Shown: in pieces, positions 53,633 to 60,023 of the stretch
Layout of the letters: each line of letters opens with the position of its first letter
Numbering within the stretch: position 1 is the stretch's first letter
DNA from: G963665185 sp049723905
GTDB lineage: Bacteria; Desulfobacterota; Desulfovibrionia; Desulfovibrionales; Desulfovibrionaceae
Direction of reading: 5' to 3'
NCBI RefSeq assembly: GCF_049723905.1
Contig: NZ_JBJKFD010000001.1
Span: 2,852,001 to 2,916,000 of the forward strand
Length of the DNA stretch: 64,000 bases
Program-made: the position numbers and the translations under genes
The notes under the pieces: generated by a model
The model's input: only the letters and a program-made list of their open reading frames with translations
Database searches by the model: none
Told to the model about the DNA's origin: nothing

Positions 53633-53749
53633 TGTCCTTTTCCTCCGTAATCTGGCGTGGACGGCCCGTTTTCCAGGCCTTGCTGCGGGCTGTTTCCTTA
53701 CCCCGGACTTTTTTTCCCGGTGGCGGGCTCCGCAATGCTGTACGAGGAA

Positions 53750-53767
53750 AAGCAATTGTTGTTCCAA
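53750..53767 (-). promoter_or_regulatory. sigma-54 promoter of the flgB operon
   Basis: The minus strand reads TTGGAACAACAATTGCTT: TTGG at -24, TTGCTT at -12 and exactly ten bases between GG and GC. One deviation (A for C after GG). Transcription would begin near 53740, ~108 bp before flgB. Confidence 0.6.
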
Positions 53768-54014
53768 TTAGGCAACACGTTGAAATAAAAAGAAATATTC
53801 AAAAAGCACAAAAACCGGCGTCATTTTCCCCTCAGGACCGCTTCAGGAAAAAATGCCCGGTGCTTCAACGCCCAGGGCGGAAGAACATTCCCAGGAAAAC
53901 CCCATATATAAGGTATGCACCCCGTGGTGCAGAACAAGGAACCATAGCACACAACCATTTGGAATATAAAGAGATACAAGAAAAACGAGTAAAACCAGGC
54001 AGATGTAAATCACT

Positions 54015-54032
54015 TTGGCACGCTGGCTGCAT
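54015..54032 (+). promoter_or_regulatory. sigma-54 promoter of the TPR gene
   Basis: TTGGCACGCTGGCTGCAT matches the -24 block TTGGCACG perfectly and -12 as CTGC, with ten bases between GG and GC. Start near 54042, ~95 bp before the gene. Confidence 0.6.
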
Positions 54033-54135
54033 ACCCGTATTTGCCCGCAAAAAGCGGGAAATGGACACAGCCGTACTGCGGCTCGTTGCGCTGACGGAGG
54101 GGCAACGAAAAGGAATCTCCTTTGAGGAGGGAGTC

Positions 54136-54702
54136 ATGAGTCAACTGGATTATGAAATCAACAAGGAACTGGGCGAGTGCTACCTGTTTATGGGTGACCT
54201 CGAAAAGGCCGAAGATTACTACTCCAAGGCCGCCGGGTGCATGGGCACCGAACCAGACCCGTACATGGGTCTGGCTACCATCGCCGTACAGCAGGGCGAC
54301 CTGAACAAGGCCTATACGCTGTACTCCAAAGCCGCCAGCATCAAAGCCGATGATAAGGCGCTGGCAGGCATGGCACTGGTGGAAATGGAAACCGGACGTG
54401 AACCGCAGGCCTTCGACCATTTCGTCGAAGCGCTCCAGAGCAACCCCGCCAATATGGTCGCTCTGTACGGTCTCATCCAGCTGGGACATACGCAATCCCG
54501 CCTGGAAGAGGTTATCGTCCACATGGAAAATTTCCTGCGGCTCGAACCGGAAAAAACCGAGATTCGATACTCTCTCGCAGGCTGCCTGATCAGCGTTGGG
54601 CAGAATGAACGCGCAGCGGACGAACTCAGGGCCCTCCTTGAGAAAGACCCGGAAAACGTGAGTGCCAGAGAGCTGTACGATCAACTTAGATCGGCCGCAT
54701 AG
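54136..54702 (+). CDS. tetratricopeptide-repeat protein, probably flagellum-associated
   Basis: 188 residues of TPR helices: GECYLFMGDLEKAEDYYSKA, LATIAVQQGDLNKAYTLYSK, ALVEMETGREPQAFDHFVEA, LIQLGHTQSRLEEVIVHMEN, AGCLISVGQNERAADELRAL. It is a protein-protein scaffold. The ATG has GGAGGGAG upstream; 25 more codons (MDTAVLRLVALTEG...) are open before it. The shared region with the flgB operon and a sigma-54 promoter suggest a flagellar or regulatory role. Confidence 0.8.
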   Translation: MSQLDYEINKELGECYLFMGDLEKAEDYYSKAAGCMGTEPDPYMGLATIAVQQGDLNKAYTLYSKAASIKADDKALAGMALVEMETGREPQAFDHFVEALQSNPANMVALYGLIQLGHTQSRLEEVIVHMENFLRLEPEKTEIRYSLAGCLISVGQNERAADELRALLEKDPENVSARELYDQLRSAA

Positions 54703-54732
54703 AAAAGGGCGATATTGACTCCCCTCCCATTT

Positions 54733-54774
54733 ATTTCCCGCCCCGGAGCATGGCGGTGTGAAAGGGCGGGAAAT
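54733..54774 (+). terminator. hairpin after the TPR gene
   Basis: ATTTCCCGCCC (54733-54743) pairs exactly with GGGCGGGAAAT (54764-54774). No T-run follows, so termination may be weak. A second hairpin CGACACGT/ACGTGTCG lies at 54847-54877 in the purH leader. Nothing else is recognised in this 325-bp gap. Confidence 0.5.
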
Positions 54775-55027
54775 AATTCCGGGCACGGGAGCGTGATTCG
54801 CCAGCAACACACATACGCCCGGCGCATGATGCGCGCAGGTTGAAGACGACACGTCTATTGGTCGAAAAAACGTGTCGGGACGGTGTACGCAGCCATCCCG
54901 ACAGGCGTGCCCTCTCCTTTCCGGCGTTGCCTCATCCCTGCAAACGCGGCTAAAAAGCGCGTGAAGCGGACTTGCCATTGGGCAATGTTTCCGGCACTCT
55001 CCCGCAAAAAGATAAGGGAGAATGCCC

Positions 55028-55627
55028 ATGGATATGTTGCCTGTGAAAAGAGCCCTGCTGAGCGTGACGGACAAGACCGGACTGGTCGAGTTCGCCCGTT
55101 TTCTTTCTGCTGGCGGTGTACAGCTTGTTTCCACCGGAGGCACGCGCAAACTGCTGCTGGAAGCCGGGCTGGACGTGACGTCCGTCAGCGAAGTGACGGG
55201 GTTCCCGGAAATAATGAATGGCCGGGTCAAAACCCTGCATCCGCACGTGCACGGCGGCGTCCTTGCAGACAAGGACAACCCCGAGCACCTCAAGACCCTG
55301 AACGAACTGGGCATTGCCACGTTCGATCTGGTCTGTGTCAATTTGTATAATTTCAGCGAGGCCGTGGCCAAAGGCCTGGACCTCAAACAGGCCGTCGAAC
55401 AGATCGACATCGGCGGTCCCACCCTTTTGCGCGCTTCCGCCAAAAACTTTCACAGCGTACTGGTTGTGCCCGACGTGGCCCACTACTCCCGCATCATGGA
55501 CGAAATGGCCCCCAGCGGCATGTCCATCGGGCTGGAGACACGCCGCCAGATGGCCGCTGAAACCTTTGCCAAGGTTTCAGCCTACGACGACATGATCAGC
55601 CGCTACCTTTCCACACACGAGGCATAG
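55028..55627 (+). CDS. purH: IMP cyclohydrolase, stand-alone PurH N-terminal domain
   Basis: 199 residues corresponding only to the MGS-like IMP cyclohydrolase half of bifunctional PurH: RALLSVTDKTGLVEFARFL, STGGTRKLL, EIMNGRVKTLHPHVHGGVLA, DLVCVNLYNF and IDIGGPTLLRASAKN. The AICAR transformylase half is absent and must be supplied elsewhere, as known for Desulfovibrio relatives. Final step of IMP synthesis. ATG at 55028 is favoured by GGGAG spacing over one at 55022. hflX follows at once. Confidence 0.92.
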   Translation: MDMLPVKRALLSVTDKTGLVEFARFLSAGGVQLVSTGGTRKLLLEAGLDVTSVSEVTGFPEIMNGRVKTLHPHVHGGVLADKDNPEHLKTLNELGIATFDLVCVNLYNFSEAVAKGLDLKQAVEQIDIGGPTLLRASAKNFHSVLVVPDVAHYSRIMDEMAPSGMSIGLETRRQMAAETFAKVSAYDDMISRYLSTHEA

Positions 55628-55629
55628 CC

Positions 55630-57318
55630 ATAGCAGCCAAAGTTCAAGGAAATCTTGACGGGCTCAAGCCCAGCCAGACCAAAGCCCTTACCCGTCTGTA
55701 CCAACGCCGCTACCCTTCCGCGGGCGGGTACACCACGGAACAGGCCTGGGAACTGGCCATGCTTTCCGCTTCGACCAAAAGACAGATCGGCCTGCTCATC
55801 GACAGACAGGGCAGGCCGTTCATGGTCATTGCCGGAGACGCCCGCTCCATTTTCATCCCCGATCTCGGCCGTTTTCGCACCGGCACCACCCGCCTGCGCG
55901 GGCTGCGCCTGCTGCACACCCACCTGGACAACCAGGCCCTGAGCGAAGAAGACCTGACAGACATGCTCTTCCTGCGCCTGGACTCGGTCTCCGCCCTTAC
56001 CCTGCGCGATGCCGGAGACCCGTACAGGCTGCACATCGCCCACCTGCTGCCCCCCAACCCGGAAGAAAAGCCCTATGACGTCCTCCCGCCCCAGCCATGG
56101 GACAAGGTGGACTTCGACTTCAACGCCAAGGCAGAAGCCCTGGAAGGCGAACTGGCCCGCGAGGACGCCAGCCTGGAACAGGAAGAAGGACGCGAACGCG
56201 CCGTCCTTGTTCATGTTTCCGAGTTTCCCCGCGCCCGGCAGGAAGCCTCCCTGGCCGAACTGCGCGACCTGGCAGACACCGCAGGTCTGGCCTGCGTGGG
56301 CGAGATCATGCAGCGGGTGCCCAAGGTCAACCCCAAGTATCTGCTCGGCAAGGGCAAACTCACGGACCTGGAAGTCAAAGCCCTGCAAGGCAATGCGGGC
56401 CTCATTCTCTTCGACCGCGAGCTCTCGCCCGCCCAGATGCGCAACCTGGCCGAAGTGTCCGAGCGCAAAATTCTGGACCGTACCCAGCTCATCCTGGACA
56501 TCTTTGCCCAGCACGCCACCTCGCGCGCCGGAAAGCTCCAGGTGGAGATGGCCCAGCTCCAGTACATGATGCCCCGGCTGGTGGGCCAGAACCGCGCCCT
56601 CTCCCGCCTCATGGGCGGCATCGGCGGACGCGGTCCCGGTGAAACCAAGCTGGAAATCGACCGCCGCCGCGTACGCGAACGCATCGCCCGCATCAAAAAC
56701 GACCTCAAACAGCTCCGCAAGCAGCGCGGGCTGGTCCGTGCCCGCCGTGCCAAGGGCGGCGTGCCCATCGTTTCCCTGGTGGGCTACACCAATGCGGGCA
56801 AGTCCACCCTGCTCAACACCCTCACCCACTCGAAAATTCTGGCCGAAGACAAGCTCTTTGCCACGCTCGATCCCACCTCCCGGCGCATCCGCTTTCCCCA
56901 GGACAGGGAAATCGTACTCACCGACACCGTGGGATTCATCCGCGAACTGCCCAAGGAACTCCAAGAGGCCTTTCGCGCCACCCTGGAAGAATTGGAATCC
57001 GCCTCCCTGCTCGTTCAGGTGGCCGACGCCGGGCATCCCGAAGTCGAGCACCAGATAGAAGCCGTGGACCGCATTCTCGTGGATATGGAACTGCACGAAA
57101 TCCCGCGCATTCTTGTACTCAACAAGTGGGATACCCTGGACGAGGACGCCCAGGTGGTCATGCGCAACATGTACCCCGATGCCATTCCCGGCTCCGCCAA
57201 GAACAGAGCCAGTCTTGCGCCGTTGGTGGAATGCATCCTGGACCAGGTGGCGCCGGAAGCGATCGTCGAGGTTGCCGAGGTCGCCGAGGTCGCCGAAGAA
57301 GAGGAGCCCAGCTCCTAA
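55630..57318 (+). CDS. hflX: ribosome-splitting GTPase HflX, apparently with an AUA start
   Basis: HflX frees stalled ribosomes. The GTP-binding part is clear: VSLVGYTNAGKSTLLNTL, TDTVGFIRELP and LVLNKWD; the N-terminal domain has KYLLGKGKLTDLE and RLMGGIGGRGPGETKLEID. The first ATG (55759) would give 519 residues, but 43 codons before it are well conserved-looking HflX (VQGNLDGLKPSQTKALTRLY, RRYPSAGGYTTEQAWELA) and contain no ATG, GTG or TTG. GAGG (55619-55622) sits seven bases before the ATA at 55630. Thus initiation at AUA, or an ATG mutated to ATA, is inferred. It overlaps or touches the purH stop region. Confidence 0.88.
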   Translation: MAAKVQGNLDGLKPSQTKALTRLYQRRYPSAGGYTTEQAWELAMLSASTKRQIGLLIDRQGRPFMVIAGDARSIFIPDLGRFRTGTTRLRGLRLLHTHLDNQALSEEDLTDMLFLRLDSVSALTLRDAGDPYRLHIAHLLPPNPEEKPYDVLPPQPWDKVDFDFNAKAEALEGELAREDASLEQEEGRERAVLVHVSEFPRARQEASLAELRDLADTAGLACVGEIMQRVPKVNPKYLLGKGKLTDLEVKALQGNAGLILFDRELSPAQMRNLAEVSERKILDRTQLILDIFAQHATSRAGKLQVEMAQLQYMMPRLVGQNRALSRLMGGIGGRGPGETKLEIDRRRVRERIARIKNDLKQLRKQRGLVRARRAKGGVPIVSLVGYTNAGKSTLLNTLTHSKILAEDKLFATLDPTSRRIRFPQDREIVLTDTVGFIRELPKELQEAFRATLEELESASLLVQVADAGHPEVEHQIEAVDRILVDMELHEIPRILVLNKWDTLDEDAQVVMRNMYPDAIPGSAKNRASLAPLVECILDQVAPEAIVEVAEVAEVAEEEEPSS

Positions 57319-57451
57319 CTTTGAAGACCAGAGGCGCTGCCTCTGGACTCCGCCAGGACCTGCAAGGCCCTGGACCCGCATTCCGTTTAACGCAAATCCG
57401 CCCGGAACAAGCGAACTCCGTTCACTCGTTCCGGGCGGATTTGCGTTAAAC
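57318..57451. repeat. 67-bp palindrome (57385-57451) with GGTC-hairpin module, minus orientation
   Basis: 57385-57451 has 32-bp arms (GTTTAACGCAAATCCGCCCG...) with two mismatches around a 3-bp centre. Read on the minus strand it is followed by GGAATGCGGGTCCAGGGCC, then AGTCCAGAGGCAGCGCCTCT, the same parts as next to the palindrome at 59222. It abuts the hflX stop codon. Confidence 0.85.
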
Positions 57452-57527
57452 AATGGCCAGTTAAAAACAAAAATTTTAATTTTCCAGAGAAACAGCACAC
57501 GCCCTAATATTTTCCACCTCAGATCGT

Positions 57528-57653
57528 GAGCAGTTCAAAAAAGCGGAAGAGCAAGGCGTAAGAAAAATTCAAACACGACGTGTACTCTTATATGTACACA
57601 AGCGGCTTGAATTTGCCGCTGCAACGCCGCTATCGTGCCTTTTTCAACAGCCC
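57528..57653. repeat. dispersed palindromic element overlapping a gene 3' end
   Basis: Outer arms GAGCAGTTCAAAAAAGC and GCCTTTTTCAACAGCCC; core AGAGCAAGGCG, ATTCAAACACGACGTGTAC, GTACACAAGCGGCTTGAAT, GCAACGCCGCTATCG. Its right arm supplies the last codons and the TAG stop of the small membrane-protein gene on the minus strand. Confidence 0.8.
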
Positions 57654-57836
57654 ACGTCCCTTCCACTCGCGATAAAAAACAGGAACCTCCTTCAAGCTCG
57701 CAACCATCCATATCCCAAAAACCACGCCACCCAAAAGCCAATCGCCTGTACAAGCCCCCACAATTGCACCAACAATCAATGCAAACGGGAGATACCCCAG
57801 CAGAATTTTTTTGAAAAAATATTTCCCAAAAGCCAT
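57630..57836 (-). CDS. small membrane protein of unknown function
   Basis: 68 residues. Two hydrophobic stretches, ILLGYLPFALIVGAIVGACT and WLLGGVVFGIWMVASL, with basic residues between and after. The start MAFGKYFFKK is preferred over an in-frame ATG 17 codons upstream. The last residues (GRGLLKKAR) and the stop are encoded by the palindromic element, so its original C-terminus may have been replaced. Not recognised. Confidence 0.5.
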   Translation of the reverse strand: MAFGKYFFKKILLGYLPFALIVGAIVGACTGDWLLGGVVFGIWMVASLKEVPVFYREWKGRGLLKKAR

Positions 57837-58008
57837 GCTGCACTCGCTTCCCAAAAAAAAAATGGATGTTTGCCCATCGTTAAACATATTTTATGTAGCT
57901 ACACTGGTTAATCTATCTCGATTCAACGGCAAAAAGCAATCTGCGGGACTTTGCAGAAGAGCAGAAACGCCCCTTTTCCCATGCCTTTTCCGCCTCCCAG
58001 CTCACCGC

Positions 58009-58133
58009 GGGCTGTTCAAAAAGGTATGAGAGCAAGGCGTAAGTCTTTCCCAGGTTCCGAAGTGTATTCTTCTATACACGAGGGCTCTGGGAAAGATGAA
58101 ACAACGCCGCTATCGTGCCTTTTTCAACAGTCC
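58009..58133. repeat. dispersed palindromic element between divergent genes
   Basis: Outer arms GGGCTGTTCAAAAAGG and CCTTTTTCAACAGTCC; core ATGAGAGCAAGGCGTAAG, TTCCCAGGTTCC, GAAGTGTATTCTTCTATACAC, GAGGGCTCTGGGAA, AACAACGCCGCTATCG. The inner sequence (CCAGGTTCCGAAGTGTATTC) matches the copies at 27.1-27.4 kb. It is the one copy not at a gene 3' end. The rest of this gap (57837-58211) has no other recognised feature. Confidence 0.8.
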
Positions 58134-58211
58134 TGAGGGGGAAGCTTGCAAGACTGGTAGCATTTCAGCTATCAGTTCACTTTATTCATTACTTCTTATC
58201 CGGGGGACGCT

Positions 58212-59198
58212 GTGAACAGAGATTGCATGAGTGTTGAACGCATCGACCAGCTTGCCCGCGCCTTTCAGCAGAGCCGGGTTTTGTTGACCGGGGTGGAACT
58301 CAATGTTTTCGCAGCCCTGGGTACGGAAAGGCTGGGTTCCGACGAAGTCGCCGAGCGCACCAAGACGGACCCGAGAGCCATGGACCGGCTGCTCAGTGCC
58401 CTGGCAGCCATGGGCATGATTGAGAAAAAAGATGGTCTGTACAGGAACACGCCCAGTTCGGCACGCTATCTGGACGAATCCTCACCGGATTTCATCCGTT
58501 CCATGGGCCATCTGGCAAATCTTTTTCAGGATTGGGCCTACCTTACCGACTGTGTAAAGCGGGGCGAATCCACCGGCGACCGATCCCGAAGCCGTGAAGA
58601 GACCAATCACTTCATCAATGCCATGGATTACAGGGGGGGAAAGTCGGCTGAGCGCCTGCTGGAACTGCTGGACCTGACCGGCGTGAACTCCATGCTGGAT
58701 GTGGGCGGCGGTTCCGGGGCATTATCCCGCACATTCTGCCGCAGCTACCCCCAGCTTCACGCCACCATACTGGACCTGCCCAAGGTAACGCCGCTGACCA
58801 GAAATTTCATTGCCCAGGACGACATGGAAGACCGCATCGACATCATGGAAGGCAACTTTCATACGGCCAATTTCGGTTCCGGCTACGATCTGGTGCTCTT
58901 TTCCGCCGTCGTCCACATGAATTCGGCAGTGGAGAACGCCAAACTGATGAAAAAGGCTTTTGCCGCGCTCAATCCTGGCGGACGCATTGCCGTGGACGAC
59001 TTCATTATGAACGAGCAGCGTACCGAACCCTTTTTCGGCACCCTTTTCTCGCTCAACATGCTGGTGAACACGGAATCGGGCGATTCCTATACAAGTGAGG
59101 AAATACGCGACTGGCTGGAACAGGCGGGCTGTACAGACATCAAACTGACGGCATCCGGCCCCACCACAAGCCTGATGATTGGCACCAAGCCTATGTAG
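58212..59198 (+). CDS. SAM-dependent methyltransferase, O-methyltransferase (class with winged-helix N-terminus)
   Basis: 328 residues. A winged-helix dimerisation domain (AALGTERLGSDEVAERTKTD, LLSALAAMGMIEKKDG) is followed by a class I methyltransferase fold with motif I MLDVGGGSGALSRTF and ILDLPKVTPL, then ALNPGGRIAVDDF. The layout matches the hydroxyneurosporene/O-methyltransferase-like family. Substrate unknown. GTG start with GGGGG upstream. No pathway genes beside it. Confidence 0.83.
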   Translation: MNRDCMSVERIDQLARAFQQSRVLLTGVELNVFAALGTERLGSDEVAERTKTDPRAMDRLLSALAAMGMIEKKDGLYRNTPSSARYLDESSPDFIRSMGHLANLFQDWAYLTDCVKRGESTGDRSRSREETNHFINAMDYRGGKSAERLLELLDLTGVNSMLDVGGGSGALSRTFCRSYPQLHATILDLPKVTPLTRNFIAQDDMEDRIDIMEGNFHTANFGSGYDLVLFSAVVHMNSAVENAKLMKKAFAALNPGGRIAVDDFIMNEQRTEPFFGTLFSLNMLVNTESGDSYTSEEIRDWLEQAGCTDIKLTASGPTTSLMIGTKPM

Positions 59199-59221
59199 CC
59201 TCTTTTCTTTAATCGGCCCTT

Positions 59222-59453
59222 GTTCAACGCAAATCAGCCCGGAACGAGTGAACAAAGTTCACTCGTTCCGGGCTGATTTGCGTTGAACGGAATGCGGGTC
59301 CAGGGCCTGACGACCAGATGGCGATGCCCTGGCCCCTTTCGGTCACAAATTCCGCGGGTCCAGGGCCATGATGGCCCTGGCGGGGTGTCGGGGCAGCGCC
59401 CTGACCGGAGTCCAGAGGCGGCGCCTCTGGTCCAATTCCACCCTATCTTCCGC
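59222..59453. repeat. 67-bp perfect palindrome with GGTC-hairpin modules
   Basis: 59222-59288 has exact 32-bp arms (GTTCAACGCAAATCAGCCCG...) around AAA. GGAATGCGGGTCCAGGGCC follows at 59289, then a second GCGGGTCCAGGGCC-ATGAT-GGCCCTGG unit with CGGGGTGTCGGGGCAGCGCC and AGTCCAGAGGCGGCGCCTCT. It resembles the palindrome at 57385 with several base changes that keep the pairing. It lies between the methyltransferase end and the LOG gene end. Confidence 0.88.
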
Positions 59454-59459
59454 AGGCGG

Positions 59460-60023
59460 TTAGCCGAACTTGGGCGTAGGTACCTCCGCCCTTTCCAACA
59501 TATCGAGTAAAGCCTCCGGCTCCTCATGGCACAGGATCATGTCGCGGTGCCTCTGGGCCACAAAGCCGGACTCGGCAATCCGGTCGAGAAAACCATTGAG
59601 ATGGTCGTAATAGCCATTGACGTTGAGCAGTCCGCAAGGGGCTTTCGACAGCCCCAGCTGGCACCAGGTGACCACCTCGAACAGCTCGTCCAAGGTGCCC
59701 AGCCCGCCGGGCAGGATTACGAATGCTTCGGACAATTCTATCATGGTCTTTTTGCGGGCCAGCATGTCCGCAACCACATGGCTCCGCGTCAGGTTGGGAT
59801 GGGCTATTTCCTTGTCCACCAGACCTTGCGGAATAACGCCGGTAACCTCGCCTCCGGCTTCCATTGCGGTAGTCGCCAACACCCCCATGAGCCCGGAATT
59901 GGACCCGCCGTAGACAAGTTCCAGGCCGCGGCCGGCAATGGCGCGGGCAAGGTCCTTGGCGGTCTGTTCATATATGGGGTCGTTCCCATGGGCAGAGCCC
60001 AGGAACACGCACACATTACGCAT
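59460..60023 (-). CDS. LOG-family protein (cytokinin riboside 5'-monophosphate phosphoribohydrolase type)
   Basis: 187 residues. The nucleotide-binding PGGLGTLDELFE motif, preceded by LVYGGSNSGLMGVLATTAME and ADMLARKKTMIELSEAFV, marks the LOG/TIGR00730 family that removes ribose phosphate from AMP-like nucleotides. Role in bacteria uncertain. GGAGG precedes the chosen ATG; a start ten codons upstream lies inside the RND gene. It overlaps the RND gene end by eight bases, so it is co-translated with the pump. Confidence 0.9.
   Translation of the reverse strand: MRNVCVFLGSAHGNDPIYEQTAKDLARAIAGRGLELVYGGSNSGLMGVLATTAMEAGGEVTGVIPQGLVDKEIAHPNLTRSHVVADMLARKKTMIELSEAFVILPGGLGTLDELFEVVTWCQLGLSKAPCGLLNVNGYYDHLNGFLDRIAESGFVAQRHRDMILCHEEPEALLDMLERAEVPTPKFG

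Larger units (their letters stand above)
53633..54135. other. divergent regulatory region of the flgB operon and the TPR gene
   Basis: 503 bases with two outward-facing sigma-54-type promoters (53751-53767 on minus, 54015-54031 on plus). Plus-strand frames crossing this region are open but begin inside flgB leader sequence and show no homology pattern. Enhancer sites for a sigma-54 activator would be expected between or within. Confidence 0.6.

Noticed and set aside
54775..55021. ZTP riboswitch in front of purH
   Set aside because: The conserved CCGCCUGGGC core is absent; only unrelated hairpins are present.
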